Part shown: piece after piece, positions 53,655-63,284 of the stretch
How the letters are laid out: each line of letters opens with the position of its first letter
Numbering within the stretch: the first letter of the stretch is position 1
Source of the DNA: Pseudomonas resinovorans NBRC 106553
Lineage (GTDB): Bacteria; Pseudomonadota; Gammaproteobacteria; Pseudomonadales; Pseudomonadaceae
NCBI RefSeq assembly: GCF_000412695.1
Contig: NC_021499.1
Coordinates: 3,720,001-3,784,000, forward strand
Reading direction: 5' to 3'
DNA: 64,000 nucleotides
Notes under the pieces: model-generated
Told to the model about the DNA's origin: nothing
Database searches by the model: none
Seen by the model: the letters and a program-made list of their open reading frames with translations, nothing else
Position numbers and translations under genes: made by a program

Positions 53655-54779
53655 TCACGCCATCTGCGCGATGGTCCGGCGGAAGCGCGTGAGGGCGGCG
53701 GTGAAGAAGGCGGCGCCGATGCCGATGATGGCCAGCAGCTGCGGCCAGACGATGTCCAGCCCGGCGCCCCGGTAGAGGATGGCCTGGGCCAGGGCCACGA
53801 AGTGGGTGGTGGGCGCCGCCAGCATGATGAACTGCACCAGCTCCGGCATGCTCTCGCGCGGCGTGGTACCGCCGGAGAGGATCTGCAGCGGCATCAGCAC
53901 CAGGATGGTCAAGAGCCCCAGCTGCGGCATGGAGCGCGCCACGGTGCCGAGGAAGATGCCCATGGAGGTGGTGGCGAACAGATGCAGGCCGGCCGCCAGC
54001 AGGAACAGGCCGATGGAGCCGCCGATGGGCACCGCCAGCCAGCCTTGCACCACCAGCTTCAGCGACAGCGCCGCCGCCACCAGCACCACCAGGCCCATGG
54101 ACCAGACCTTGGCCAGCATGATCTCGAAGGCCGTCAGCGGCATCACCAGCAGGTGCTCCACGGTGCCGTGCTCGCGCTCGCGGATCAGCGCAGCACCCGT
54201 GAGGATGATCGACAGCATGGTGATCTGGTTGATCACCTCCATCACGCCGCCGAACCAGGCCTGGGTCAGGTTGGGGTTGAACAGCATGCGCGGCGCCAGC
54301 TCCGCCGCTTGCGGGCCGGCCCCTCGGTAGCGCTGGACGAACTGCTGCACCTCGTCGGCGACGATGTTCTGGATATAGCCGGCGCCGCTGAACGCCTGGC
54401 CCACCTGGGTGGCGTCGACATTGAGCTGCAGCGCTGGGCTGCGGCCGGCCAGCAGGTCGCGCTGGAAGTCCGGCGGGATGTTCAGGGTGAAGGTGTAGAG
54501 CCCGGTATCCATGCCCCGGTCCATGGCGGCCTGGTCGATCAGCTCAGGCGTGCGGAAGTACGGCGGCTGGAAGGCATGGATCAGTTGGTTGGAGAGCTGC
54601 GAGCGGTCCTCGTCTATTACCGCGATGGGCGCGTTGTGCAGGGTTTCCGGCAGGCCGGTGGCCGAGCTGTAGACCCCCAGGCTGAAGGCCCAGAGGATCA
54701 GCAGCAGCATGGCGTAGTCACGCCGCAGGCTTTGGAACTCCTTCAGCCCCAGATTGAAGATATTGGCCAGCGCGCCCAT
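53655..54779 (-). CDS. yhhJ: ABC-2 type permease, YhhJ-like (operon 2)
   Basis: This 374-residue paralogue of 48491-49615 has the same topology and high identity (for example VEDLLVMPL-type core VEHLLVMPLTAFEIMLAKVW). It starts 3 bases after the rbbA-like stop. Confidence 0.88.
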   Translation of the reverse strand: MGALANIFNLGLKEFQSLRRDYAMLLLILWAFSLGVYSSATGLPETLHNAPIAVIDEDRSQLSNQLIHAFQPPYFRTPELIDQAAMDRGMDTGLYTFTLNIPPDFQRDLLAGRSPALQLNVDATQVGQAFSGAGYIQNIVADEVQQFVQRYRGAGPQAAELAPRMLFNPNLTQAWFGGVMEVINQITMLSIILTGAALIREREHGTVEHLLVMPLTAFEIMLAKVWSMGLVVLVAAALSLKLVVQGWLAVPIGGSIGLFLLAAGLHLFATTSMGIFLGTVARSMPQLGLLTILVLMPLQILSGGTTPRESMPELVQFIMLAAPTTHFVALAQAILYRGAGLDIVWPQLLAIIGIGAAFFTAALTRFRRTIAQMA

Positions 54780-54782
54780 GGC

Positions 54783-57518
54783 TCAGTCCTCCTGCTTCTT
54801 CAGCGCCAGCACGCTGAGCAGGGTGAGCACGGGAATCGCCGCCGCGAGCGCGAGGAAGTACGGCGCCAGGTCGGCAAAGCCCAGGGCCTTGGAGAACACC
54901 CCGCGGCTGATGATCAGGAAGTGCGAGGTCGGGTAGAGGTGCCCCATCAGCGCGGCGGCGCCTTCCAGGGACGACACCGGGTGCACCAGGCCGGAAAACT
55001 GGATGGCCGGCACCATGGTAGCGATGGCCACGCCGAACACGGCGGCGATCTGGCTGCGCATGAAGGTGGACAGCAACAGGCCGATGTCGGTGGCCACGCA
55101 GACATAGAGCAAGGCCCCCACCAGCAGCGCCAGCAGGCTGCCCTTGAGCGGCACGCCGAACACCAGCACCGCCAGGGCCGCCATCAGGACGAAGTTGAAC
55201 ATGCCCATGGCCACGTAGGGCAGCTGCTTGCCGAGGAGGAACTCCAGGCGCGTGACCGGGGTGACATAGAGGTTGGTGATGGAACCCAGCTCTTTCTCGC
55301 GCACCACCCCCAGGGCCGTGAGCATGGCCGGGATCATGATCAGCAGCAGCGGGATCACCGCCGGCACCATGGCCTGGATGCTCTCCACGTCGGGGTTGTA
55401 GCGGTAGCGCAGTTCGATGTCGGCGGCGGCAGGCTGCACGGCCTGGGTGGAGGTACGCGCCAGTTCCCTCAGGTAGTCGCCATGCAGCCCCTGCACGTAA
55501 CCCTGCACGGTGCTGGCGCGGGTGGGCATGGCGCCGTCGATCCACACGCCGATCTGCGGGCTCATCCCGCGCTTGAGGTCACGGCCGAAGCCCGGCGGAA
55601 TCTCGATGGCCAGGCTCAGCTCGCCGCTGCGCATGCGCCGGTCCAGCTCGGCGTAGTCGTGGATCGGCGGCTGCTCGATGAAATAGCGCGAGCCGGAAAT
55701 ATTCAGCGCATAGGCCTGGCTGGTGGTGGTCTGGTCACGATCCAGCACGGCGTAGGACAGGTCCTCCACGTCCAGGCTGATGCCGTAGCCGATGATGAAC
55801 ATCAACAGCACTGTGCCCAGCAGCGCCAGGGTCAGGCGGATGGGGTCGCGGCGCAGCTCCATGGCCTCGCGCCGGGCGTAGCTGAACAGCCGCTGGGGGC
55901 TGAAGCTGGGGTTCGGCGGCTCGTGGTCGCTGGGGCCCTGCGCTGGCGGCGCGTCGGCCGGGGGCTGGGCGCCCTGCCCGGCCGCCTCTTCCAGGTAGAG
56001 GATGAAGGTGGCTTCCAGGCTGTCCTGGCCACGTTTTTCCATCAGGCCTTGCGGCGTGTCGCTATCCAGCACGCGGCCGGCGTGCATCAGGGAGATGCGG
56101 TCGCAGCGCTCGGCCTCGTTCATGAAGTGGGTGGAGATGAAGATGGTCACCCCATCGCGCCGCGACAGCTCCACCATCAGCGCCCAGAAGCCGTCGCGGG
56201 CCACCGGGTCCACACCGGAGGTGGGCTCGTCGAGGATGAGGATTTCCGGGCGGTGGATCACCGCCACCGCCAGGGACAGGCGCTGGCGAATCCCCAGGGG
56301 CAGGCCATCGGGCAATTCGTGCTGCACCTTGTCCAGCCCGAAGCGCTCCAGCAGTTCGGCGATGCGCGGGCCGATCTCCGCCTCGGGCAGGTGGAACAGC
56401 CGCGCATGCAGGTCGAGGTTCTGCCGCACCGTCAGCTCGGCATAGAGGGAAAACCCCTGGGACATGTAGCCCACCCGGCGGCGGGTGGCCATGTCGTTGG
56501 CATCCACCGGCTGGCCGAACAGCGCGCAGCTGCCCTCGCTGGCGGGCAGCAGGCCGGTGAGCATCTTCATGGTGGTGGACTTGCCGCAGCCGTTGGAGCC
56601 GAGAAAGCCGAAGATCTCCCCGCGCTCGATGCGGAAGCTCACCCGGTCCACCGCGACGAAATCGCCGAAACGGCAGGTCAGCCCCTGGGCCTCGATGGCC
56701 AGCTCGCCACTGCCCGGTGGGCGTGGCGGGATCACCAGTTGCCGGTGGCCCCGGCGCTTGGCCTCGGGCAGCAGCGCGACGAAGGCCGCCTCCAGGCTGT
56801 CGCAGCCGGTGCGCATGCGGAGGGCCTCGGGGGTGCCGGTGGCCAGGACCTTGCCCTCGTCCATGGCCACCAGCCAGTCGAAGCGTTCGGCCTCCTCCAT
56901 ATAGGCGGTGGCCACCAGCACGCTCATGCCCGGGCGGCCGGCACGGATGCGCTGGATCAGCTGCCAGAACTGGTTGCGCGACAGCGGGTCGACCCCGGTG
57001 GTGGGTTCGTCGAGGATCAGCAGGTCGGGGTCGTGGATCAGCGCGCAGCACAGGCCCAGCTTCTGCTTCATGCCGCCGGAGAGTTTGCCCGCAGGCCGCT
57101 CGCGGAAGGGTTCCAGGCCGGTGCTGCGCAGCAGATCGCTGATGCGACGCTCGCGTTCTTCGCGCGCATGGCCGAACAGACGACCGAAGAAGTCGACGTT
57201 CTCGAACACCGTCAGCGTCGGGTAGAGGTTCTTGCCCAGGCCCTGGGGCATGTAGGCGATACGCTGGCAGATGGCGCTGCGGTGGGCGGCCTGGCGCATG
57301 TCGCCGCCCAGCACCTGCAGGTTGCCGGCCTGCACCTTGCGCGCGCCGGCCAGCAAGGCCAGCAGGCTGGACTTGCCGACGCCATCGGGGCCGATCAGCC
57401 CCACCATGCGCCCGGCCGGCAGTTCCAGGCTGACGTCGTCCAGGGCATGCACGCCCCGGTACGTCAGGCCGATGCCCTCCAGGCGCGCCACCAGCGCATC
57501 CGCCACCCGCATGTTCAT
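54783..57518 (-). CDS. rbbA: RbbA-like fused double-ATPase/ABC-2 permease (operon 2)
   Basis: This 911-residue protein is, in length, exactly E. coli RbbA. ABC domain 1 has GPDGVGKSS and LSGGMKQ; ABC domain 2 has GSNGCGKST; the permease begins near residue 545. It is highly similar to the operon 1 copy but differs in the linker (about 505-545) and around residues 225-250. ATG 57518 overlaps the HlyD stop (ATGA). The operon is divergent from the aromatic amine dehydrogenase genes. Confidence 0.9.
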   Translation of the reverse strand: MNMRVADALVARLEGIGLTYRGVHALDDVSLELPAGRMVGLIGPDGVGKSSLLALLAGARKVQAGNLQVLGGDMRQAAHRSAICQRIAYMPQGLGKNLYPTLTVFENVDFFGRLFGHAREERERRISDLLRSTGLEPFRERPAGKLSGGMKQKLGLCCALIHDPDLLILDEPTTGVDPLSRNQFWQLIQRIRAGRPGMSVLVATAYMEEAERFDWLVAMDEGKVLATGTPEALRMRTGCDSLEAAFVALLPEAKRRGHRQLVIPPRPPGSGELAIEAQGLTCRFGDFVAVDRVSFRIERGEIFGFLGSNGCGKSTTMKMLTGLLPASEGSCALFGQPVDANDMATRRRVGYMSQGFSLYAELTVRQNLDLHARLFHLPEAEIGPRIAELLERFGLDKVQHELPDGLPLGIRQRLSLAVAVIHRPEILILDEPTSGVDPVARDGFWALMVELSRRDGVTIFISTHFMNEAERCDRISLMHAGRVLDSDTPQGLMEKRGQDSLEATFILYLEEAAGQGAQPPADAPPAQGPSDHEPPNPSFSPQRLFSYARREAMELRRDPIRLTLALLGTVLLMFIIGYGISLDVEDLSYAVLDRDQTTTSQAYALNISGSRYFIEQPPIHDYAELDRRMRSGELSLAIEIPPGFGRDLKRGMSPQIGVWIDGAMPTRASTVQGYVQGLHGDYLRELARTSTQAVQPAAADIELRYRYNPDVESIQAMVPAVIPLLLIMIPAMLTALGVVREKELGSITNLYVTPVTRLEFLLGKQLPYVAMGMFNFVLMAALAVLVFGVPLKGSLLALLVGALLYVCVATDIGLLLSTFMRSQIAAVFGVAIATMVPAIQFSGLVHPVSSLEGAAALMGHLYPTSHFLIISRGVFSKALGFADLAPYFLALAAAIPVLTLLSVLALKKQED

Positions 57519-58585
57519 AACGGTACCTTCACATCCAGGCGTTCGGGCCAGGCGGCCTGCGGGTCAAGTTGCAGGTAGGCCATGCCGGGCACGCCGGTCT
57601 TCACCGCGGTGATGTATTTCTTCAAGAGTTCGGGGTCGATCCGCGCCTTGACCCGGAACATCAGCTTCTCCCGCTCGCTGGCGGTTTCCACGGTCTTGGG
57701 CGTGAACTGCGCCACGCTGGCCACATAGCTGACCTTGGCCGGGATCACGTACTGCGGCACCGCGTCCAGCACCAGCCGTGCTTCCTGGCCGAGCACCACG
57801 CGCCCGGCCTGGTTGGCAGGCAGGAAAAAGGTCATGTACACGTCCACCAGGTCGACCATGTTCAGCACCCGGCCACCGGCGCCGAGCACCTCGCCGGGCT
57901 GGGCGATGCGGTACTGCACCCGGCCGGCGCGCGGGGCGCGCAGCAGGCTGTCGTCGATATCGGCGGCCAGGCGCTCGGTACTGGCGGTGGCCGCCTCGAT
58001 GGCGGACTGCGCCTCGATCACCTGGGACCTGGCCGCCGCCACCCCGGCCTCGGCGGACAACACCTGCGCCCGCGCGGCGGCCAGTGCGGCCTCGGCGCTT
58101 TGCAGCACGGCGCGGTCGTCGTCCAGTTGCTGCTGCGGCATGGCATTGCGTGACACCAGGGTGCGGGTACGGTCGAAACGTTTCTTCGCGGCGGTGAGCT
58201 CGGCCAGGCGCTGGTTGACCACGGCGCCGGCGGTGACCTTCTCGCTCTCGCGCTGGGCCACCAGGGCCTGGGCGGTGGCCTTGGCGTTCTCCGCCCGGCG
58301 CACCTCGGCGCGGGCCTGGGCCAGTTGGGCCTCCAGCACCTGGGTGTCCATGCGCGCCAGCACCTGGCCCCGGGTGACGAAATCACCCTCGTCCACGGCT
58401 ATTTCCGCCACGCGTCCGGGCAGCTTGGTGGCCACGTCCAGTTCGGTGGCCTCGATGCGGCCATTGCCGCTGGCGAATCCCTCACCCAGCTCCGTTGGCC
58501 GCAGCCAGTACCAGGTGCCCAGGGCGCCCGCGACCACCAGCAGGGCCAGCGCCCAGGTCAGGTTGCGTTTGCTTGGCAATTTCAT
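57515..58585 (-). CDS. yhiI: HlyD-type periplasmic adaptor, YhiI-like (operon 2)
   Basis: This 356-residue protein has the same length and domain order as 52344-53414: N-terminal helix ([16 protein letters not shown]), lipoyl half ([18 protein letters not shown]), coiled coil, lipoyl return ([18 protein letters not shown]). ATG 58585 follows GGGGGAT; an upstream TTG was rejected. Confidence 0.88.
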   Translation of the reverse strand: MKLPSKRNLTWALALLVVAGALGTWYWLRPTELGEGFASGNGRIEATELDVATKLPGRVAEIAVDEGDFVTRGQVLARMDTQVLEAQLAQARAEVRRAENAKATAQALVAQRESEKVTAGAVVNQRLAELTAAKKRFDRTRTLVSRNAMPQQQLDDDRAVLQSAEAALAAARAQVLSAEAGVAAARSQVIEAQSAIEAATASTERLAADIDDSLLRAPRAGRVQYRIAQPGEVLGAGGRVLNMVDLVDVYMTFFLPANQAGRVVLGQEARLVLDAVPQYVIPAKVSYVASVAQFTPKTVETASEREKLMFRVKARIDPELLKKYITAVKTGVPGMAYLQLDPQAAWPERLDVKVPL

Positions 58586-58646
58586 CTGATCCCCCGCCAA
58601 TTCCGTCCATCTGTAGGAATTCTCCTGATATCGGGTGGAAATTTTC

Positions 58647-58660
58647 TTGATACAGGTCAG
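58647..58660 (-). promoter_or_regulatory. Candidate ANR/DNR-type box upstream of ABC operon 2
   Basis: TTGATACAGGTCAG resembles the operon 1 site (11 of 14 or better) and lies 62-75 bases before the adaptor start. A GAGAAT hexamer sits at class II -10 distance. It lies in the aau divergent region, so it might also influence that operon. Confidence 0.4.
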
Positions 58661-58700
58661 TTTCAGTCGGGGCTATGCTTTCTGGCGGGTTCCAAGGCAG

Positions 58701-58762
58701 TGGCAGACAAGCAAAGGATGTGGCACGGCCACACAAGGGATTGGCACGGACAACAAGCTCTG
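58701..58762. promoter_or_regulatory. Three direct repeats (TGGCA iterons) upstream of aauB
   Basis: TGGCAGACAAG (58701), TGGCACGGCCACACAAG (58721) and TGGCACGGACAACAAG (58742) recur every 20-21 bases, two helical turns, so a regulator could bind them on one face of the DNA. They are not sigma-54 sites because no GC follows at the -12 distance. Confidence 0.55.
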
Positions 58763-58844
58763 CGCCGACAGCCAGGGGCAGACTAGGACTGCAGATTTCT
58801 GTCCGCACCCGCGATCCATTCCAATAATTAAGGGAGCCGCCCCT

Positions 58845-59996
58845 ATGCGAATAACCAGGATCCTCGCCCAAACCACGCTGGCCCTGGGCGTCGCGCTCGC
58901 TGGCCTGGGCAACGCCGCCGCCGAGCTGCCGGCCGATGCCGGTATCGGCCAGACCACCTTGCCGTTCCCGCCGGAGCCGCATCGCGCCTACATCGTCGAC
59001 GTGGAGTTCAACAACTTCGTCGCCGGCCGCGTGACCGTGGTCGACCCGGAGAAGAAAAAGATGCTCGGCATGGTCAGCACCGGCTTCGCCGCGCCGTCCA
59101 CCCTGAGCCGTGACGGCAAGCTGCTGTACACCGCCGACCTGTTCTACTCCCGTGGTACCCGTGGCACCCGCACCGACGCGCTGACCGCCTGGGACACCAG
59201 CACCCTGTCGCCGGCCTGGGAAGTACTGATCCCCAACAAGCGCGCCGAGAGCCTGACCCAGCGTTATGGCCTCAGCACCAGCAGCGACGACCGCTTCGTC
59301 TACGTCTACAACTTCACCCCGTCCACCTCGGTGACCGTGGTCGACACCCAGGCCAAGGCCGTGGTCAACGAGATCGCCATCCCCGGCTGCGTGCTCAACT
59401 ACCCGGTGGGCAAGCGCGCCTTCGCCTCCCTGTGCGGTGACGGCAGCCTGCAGCTGCTGAAGCTCGACGACGCCGGCAAGGAAGTCTCCCGCAGCCACAC
59501 CCCCTTCTTCGACCCGAATGCCGAGAAGCTGGTGGAGCGCGCCTTCGGCGTGGGCGACACCTACTACTTCGTCACCACCACCGGCACCGTGCGCACCGTG
59601 GACTTCTCCGGCAAGGAGCCGAAGATCCTCCCGGCCTGGGAACTGGTCGACGCCGCCGAGAAGAAGGCTGGCTGGGCTCCGGGTGGCTGGCAGCTGATCA
59701 CCGTGGCGCCGAAGCTGAACCGCATGTACGTGCTGATGCACGACGCCCATGAAGCCATGAAGTGGGAAGATCCGAGCCCGATCGTCGGTGTCTTCGATCT
59801 CAAGACCCACAAGCGTATCGGCACCCTGGAAGCGCCGAACCCGATCTGGAGCCTGCACGCCACCAGCGACGACAACCCCCTGCTGCTGGGCATCAACGTC
59901 GCCGGCGGTCTGGAAGTGTTCGACCTGAAGGCTGGCAAGCACACCGGCACCATGGCGGACATCCACAAGACCGCGACCCAGATCCTCAGCCACTGA
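58845..59996 (+). CDS. aauB: Aromatic amine dehydrogenase heavy (beta-propeller) subunit
   Basis: This 383-residue periplasmic protein has a signal peptide (LAGLGNAAAE) and a seven-bladed propeller with blade motifs such as HRAYIVDVEFNNFVAGRVTVVDP and DDRFVYVYNFTPSTSVTVVDTQ. It pairs with the tryptophan tryptophylquinone (TTQ) light subunit to oxidise primary amines to aldehydes and ammonia. Aromatic amine rather than methylamine dehydrogenase is preferred from the light-subunit sequence and the gene order. The start follows AAGGGAGCCGCCCC-type sequence. It is the first gene of the operon. Confidence 0.87.
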   Translation: MRITRILAQTTLALGVALAGLGNAAAELPADAGIGQTTLPFPPEPHRAYIVDVEFNNFVAGRVTVVDPEKKKMLGMVSTGFAAPSTLSRDGKLLYTADLFYSRGTRGTRTDALTAWDTSTLSPAWEVLIPNKRAESLTQRYGLSTSSDDRFVYVYNFTPSTSVTVVDTQAKAVVNEIAIPGCVLNYPVGKRAFASLCGDGSLQLLKLDDAGKEVSRSHTPFFDPNAEKLVERAFGVGDTYYFVTTTGTVRTVDFSGKEPKILPAWELVDAAEKKAGWAPGGWQLITVAPKLNRMYVLMHDAHEAMKWEDPSPIVGVFDLKTHKRIGTLEAPNPIWSLHATSDDNPLLLGINVAGGLEVFDLKAGKHTGTMADIHKTATQILSH

Positions 59997-60008
59997 CGAG
60001 GTGCCGCC

Positions 60009-60548
60009 ATGCAACCTGACTCGATCTTCGTCATCACCGCCGCCGTCGTGGTTGCGGTGATCCTGGCCAGCGCGGCGACGCACAAGCTGCGCGCGCCGGC
60101 GCGCTTCGCCAACCAGGTGGAGGATTACCAACTGCTGCCCCGCGCCCTGGTGCGTCCGGTGTCGCGCCTGGTGCCCTTCGTCGAAGTGGCCGTGGCCTTC
60201 GCCCTGCTGGTGCCCGCCAGCCGCCACATCGCGGCCCTGGCTGCAGCGGCGTTGCTGGCCGGCTACGCCCTGGCGATCGGCATCAACCTGTGGCGCGGCC
60301 GTCGCGACATCGACTGCGGTTGCGCCGGGCCCGAACAGGCCCAGCCGATCCGTCCGGTGCTGCTGGCGCGCAACGCCGTACTGGTGAGCCTGGCGCTGGT
60401 CGCCAGCCTCGCTCCCCACAGCCGCGAGCTGGGCTTTTTCGACGGTTTCGTCGTGATCGCCGCCGCCGCCGTGGCCCTGCTCGTCTATGCCGCCGCCGAT
60501 GGCCTGATGGCCAACGCTCCCCGTCTGCTCAAACTTATTGGAAGGTGA
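60009..60548 (+). CDS. aauE: MauE/AauE-family membrane protein for TTQ enzyme maturation
   Basis: This 179-residue protein has about four helices and the conserved DIDCGCAGP motif. MauE-type proteins, related to the DoxX/VKOR-like thiol systems, help form the many disulfides of the light subunit. It begins 12 bases after aauB. Confidence 0.88.
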   Translation: MQPDSIFVITAAVVVAVILASAATHKLRAPARFANQVEDYQLLPRALVRPVSRLVPFVEVAVAFALLVPASRHIAALAAAALLAGYALAIGINLWRGRRDIDCGCAGPEQAQPIRPVLLARNAVLVSLALVASLAPHSRELGFFDGFVVIAAAAVALLVYAAADGLMANAPRLLKLIGR

Positions 60549-60551
60549 ATT

Positions 60552-61163
60552 ATGGAAGCCCTGATCGTTTCCAACGTCCTGCTCTGGTGTCTGTTGATTG
60601 CCCTGGCCTTCGCCGTCATGGGCCTGGTGCGCCAGATCGGCGTGCTCCACGGCCGCCTGGCCCCGGCCGGCGCGCTGATGGTCGATAAAGGCGTGGCCGT
60701 CAACGAGCCCGCCCCGCAAGTCACCGCCGCCGACCGTCACGGCCGCCCGGTGAACTTCGGCTACGCCGGCGAGAAAGCCCAGCTGCTGTTCTTCCTCTCG
60801 CCCACCTGCCCGATCTGCAAATCCCTGCTGCCGGCCATCAAGTCCATCGCCAAGGCCCAGGCCGACCGCCTGGACGTGATCTACGTCAGCGACGGCGACA
60901 TGGACGCCCAGAAGGCGCTGATCGCCGAGCACAACCTGGAAGACGCCACCTACGTGGTCGGCCCGGAAGTGGGCATGACCTACCAGATCGGCAAGCTTCC
61001 CTACGCCGCGCTGGTGGACAAGGCTGGCGTACTGCGCTCCAAGGGCCTGGTGAACTCCCGCGAGCACCTGGACAGCCTGTTCGAGGTCGAGCACCTGGGC
61101 AGCGCCACCCTGCAGCAGTACCTGCACAACCACACGCATTCCCACGGCGCGCACAACCACTAA
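60552..61163 (+). CDS. aauD: MauD/AauD thioredoxin-like disulfide factor
   Basis: This 203-residue protein has an N-terminal membrane anchor (LLWCLLIALAFAVMGLV) and a thioredoxin fold with a CPIC active site in FFLSPTCPICKSLLP. The C-terminus is His-rich (HNHTHSHGAHNH), which could bind metal. It works with AauE on light-subunit disulfides. Its ribosome-binding site GGAAGG overlaps the end of aauE. Confidence 0.9.
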   Translation: MEALIVSNVLLWCLLIALAFAVMGLVRQIGVLHGRLAPAGALMVDKGVAVNEPAPQVTAADRHGRPVNFGYAGEKAQLLFFLSPTCPICKSLLPAIKSIAKAQADRLDVIYVSDGDMDAQKALIAEHNLEDATYVVGPEVGMTYQIGKLPYAALVDKAGVLRSKGLVNSREHLDSLFEVEHLGSATLQQYLHNHTHSHGAHNH

Positions 61164-61178
61164 GGAAGGGAGCACTCC

Positions 61179-61700
61179 ATGAAACTGCTAGATCGTCTGT
61201 TCGAACGCTCCACGCGCCATGTGGCCGACACCACCTCCCGGCGCAAGCTGCTTGGTCGCATCGGTTCGCTGATGGTGGCCGGCGCCGCCCTGCCGGTGCT
61301 GCTGCCCATCGACCGCACCAGCAAGGCCCTGGCCGCCGACAAGCCGATGGCCGGCGACCCGGGTGATCCCAACAGCTGCGACTACTGGCGCTATTGCTCC
61401 GTGGACGGCTTTCTGTGCGCCTGCTGCGGCGGATCGGTTACCTCCTGCCCGCCCGGTACCGAAGCTTCCCAGGTGACCTGGATCGGCACCTGCCGCAACC
61501 CGGCCGACGGCAAGGACTACATCATTTCCTACAACGACTGCTGCGGTAAGCACAGCTGCGCCCAGTGTGCCTGTACCCGCAACGACAGCGAGGAACCGGC
61601 GTACCGTCCGTTCAACAACAACGACGTCAACTGGTGCCTGGCGGCCAAGTCGCACATCTACCACTGCACCGTTTCCATCATTCGCGGCGTCGCGATCTGA
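61179..61700 (+). CDS. aauA: Aromatic amine dehydrogenase light subunit (TTQ cofactor)
   Basis: This 173-residue subunit has a twin-arginine signal (SRRKLLGRIGSLMVAGAAL) and many Cys for disulfides. The two Trp that become tryptophan tryptophylquinone are Trp101 (VTWIGTC) and Trp152 (DVNWCLA). The segments CDYWRYCSVDGFLCACCGG and DCCGK resemble the aromatic amine enzyme of Alcaligenes more than the methylamine enzyme. It catalyses amine oxidation in the periplasm, passing electrons to a blue copper protein or cytochrome. Confidence 0.92.
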   Translation: MKLLDRLFERSTRHVADTTSRRKLLGRIGSLMVAGAALPVLLPIDRTSKALAADKPMAGDPGDPNSCDYWRYCSVDGFLCACCGGSVTSCPPGTEASQVTWIGTCRNPADGKDYIISYNDCCGKHSCAQCACTRNDSEEPAYRPFNNNDVNWCLAAKSHIYHCTVSIIRGVAI

Positions 61701-61714
61701 CCCGAGGGGCTGCC

Positions 61715-62242
61715 ATGCGTTTGCTGTTGATCGTTGGACTGGCATGCGCCATGGCAGCCCCCGTGGCCATGGCCCGCGCCATTCCGAACCCCAACCAGAA
61801 GCACGCCCCGGGCAACGAGTCGCCGCAGACTCCCATTGCCCGGGCCGGCTACAGCACCCCGACCAACTACCAGCTGCAATGCGCGGGTTGCCACCTGGGT
61901 GACGGTACCGGCTCCAAGGCCAACGACACGCCGAAGATGAAGGACTTCGTCGGCAACTTCCTCAAGGTGGAAGGCGGCCGCGAGTTCCTCGTGCGGGTGC
62001 CGGGCATGTCCCAGTCGGCGTTGAACAACGACCAGCTGGCCGACCTGCTGAACTGGCTGATGCGCAAGGACGGCATGGCCGGCAAGAGCGTGCCGGACGA
62101 CTACAAGCCCTACACCGGGGAAGAAGTGGCGAAGATTCGCGGCGTCACCCTGCTCAACCTGCCGGACACCCGCGCAGGCCTGATCAAGGAGATGCGCAGC
62201 CAAGGCATCACCATTGATGACGGCATGGACAACGCCTACTGA
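61715..62242 (+). CDS. Monoheme cytochrome c-type protein of the aau operon
   Basis: This 175-residue exported protein has a signal peptide (GLACAMAAPVAMARA) and one heme site, CAGCH, within TNYQLQCAGCHLGDGTG. A possible distal Met lies in VPGMSQSAL. It follows aauA by 14 bases, the position of the putative cytochrome gene in the Alcaligenes aau cluster, and may accept electrons from the dehydrogenase. A strong terminator follows. Confidence 0.82.
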   Translation: MRLLLIVGLACAMAAPVAMARAIPNPNQKHAPGNESPQTPIARAGYSTPTNYQLQCAGCHLGDGTGSKANDTPKMKDFVGNFLKVEGGREFLVRVPGMSQSALNNDQLADLLNWLMRKDGMAGKSVPDDYKPYTGEEVAKIRGVTLLNLPDTRAGLIKEMRSQGITIDDGMDNAY

Positions 62243-62263
62243 GTTTTATGCTGGACGGCTTGT

Positions 62264-62290
62264 GGCCCGCCTTATGGCGGGCCTTTTTTT
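62264..62290 (+). terminator. Rho-independent terminator of the aau operon
   Basis: GGCCCGCC, loop TTAT, GGCGGGCC and a run of seven T. Confidence 0.9.
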
Positions 62291-62622
62291 GGGCGCGTTT
62301 TTTGGGGAGCCCCAGCGTTGGGTTTCGCTTCGCTTCGCTCGCGGATCGCCGCCCGACCCAACCTACGAAAACCGAGCTCGGTGCACCCCACGGCACGGCC
62401 GGCTCGACGTAGGAGCGAATTCATTCGCGAAGGGCCGCAAGGCCCGTGGGTCCGGTTCGCACATGACTTCAAACCGCATACGTAGGATGGGTTGAGCGAA
62501 GCGATACCCATGCGGACAAGGCTGCCACCTGCCTCTACGTCCCACTCCATGCTGCGTGAATCCCGGAAATGATGAAGAATCCGCAACCCGCATTTCATCG
62601 TTGACGGAGCGACGAGCACACC
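62291..62622. repeat. Intergenic region with repeat arms
   Basis: A GTAGGAGCGAATTCATTCGC arm starts at 62409 with a GGGCC-rich hairpin after it. A single GTAGGATGGGTTGAG arm lies at 62482-62515. No gene seen; the GrpB-family promoter should lie near 62520-62610. Confidence 0.65.
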
Positions 62623-63120
62623 ATGGCCCTGACTAGCACGATCAGTCACTACGACCACAATTGGCCGGCCCTTTTCAGCGCAGAGCGCGCCCGAATCGAG
62701 CCGGGCTTCCTGGCCGAACTCGTCACCACCCACCATGTCGGCAGCACCGCCGTGCCGGGACTGGCCGCCAAGCCGGAAATCGATCTCCTGATCGAGGTAT
62801 CGGAGCATATCGACGAGCCGCAGCGGATCGAGTTCATGGCCACTCTCGGCTATGTGCGCGGTAGCAACCTCTCCGAGGGGCACCACTTCTACCGCCGCGA
62901 TGTGGACGGCGTGCGAACCCACAAGGTGCATGTCTGCATCAGCGGCCATGCCCAGATCGCGCGCATGCTGAGATTTCGCGACCTGCTACGCAGCGACCCC
63001 GAACTACGCCAGCGGTACCAGGCCCTCAAGCTCGCCCTTGAAGCAGGCAATCGCGACGGCATAGGCGAGTACCTGGCCGGCAAGGCCCCCTTCATCGACG
63101 CCGTGATGGGCCACGGATGA
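62623..63120 (+). CDS. GrpB-family (UPF0157) nucleotidyltransferase-fold protein
   Basis: This 165-residue protein has the family signature HHVGSTAVPGLAAKPEIDLLIEV near residues 37-59 and THKVHVCISGH near 98. GrpB proteins have a nucleotidyltransferase-like fold; their activity is not settled. It is a single gene 164 bases before an alpha/beta hydrolase gene. Confidence 0.85.
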   Translation: MALTSTISHYDHNWPALFSAERARIEPGFLAELVTTHHVGSTAVPGLAAKPEIDLLIEVSEHIDEPQRIEFMATLGYVRGSNLSEGHHFYRRDVDGVRTHKVHVCISGHAQIARMLRFRDLLRSDPELRQRYQALKLALEAGNRDGIGEYLAGKAPFIDAVMGHG

Positions 63121-63284
63121 TCGACCCGGACAGGATGCCGGTTCCTCGCGACATCCCGTCTTTGCTCCTAGAGTTGATGAGCGGCCCAAGGGCTCGGTCC
63201 AGACGCTCCGGAACGGAGCCCGGCCGCCATCGATCGACGAGCAAACACCGATTGCCACTTCCACATCACACAGGAGTCGCGAAC

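Noticed and set aside
53802..57578. A plus-strand ORF of 1258 codons opposite the second ABC operon
   Set aside because: It is the antisense shadow of GC-rich coding DNA (His/Gln/Gly/Val-rich, no domain); the minus strand carries a perfect RbbA-like protein. Similar long shadows at 76-1836, 5992-8364, 28884-31151, 36606-38906 and 40706-43657 were dropped for the same reason.
58721..58756. Sigma-54 promoters before aauB
   Set aside because: TGGCACGG occurs twice, but GC is not present 10 bases after GG in either case.
58845..61700. Methylamine dehydrogenase rather than aromatic amine dehydrogenase
   Set aside because: Light-subunit segments such as FLCACCGG, WIGTC and DCCGK fit the aromatic amine enzyme better, and the following cytochrome gene fits the aau order; methylamine use cannot be fully excluded.
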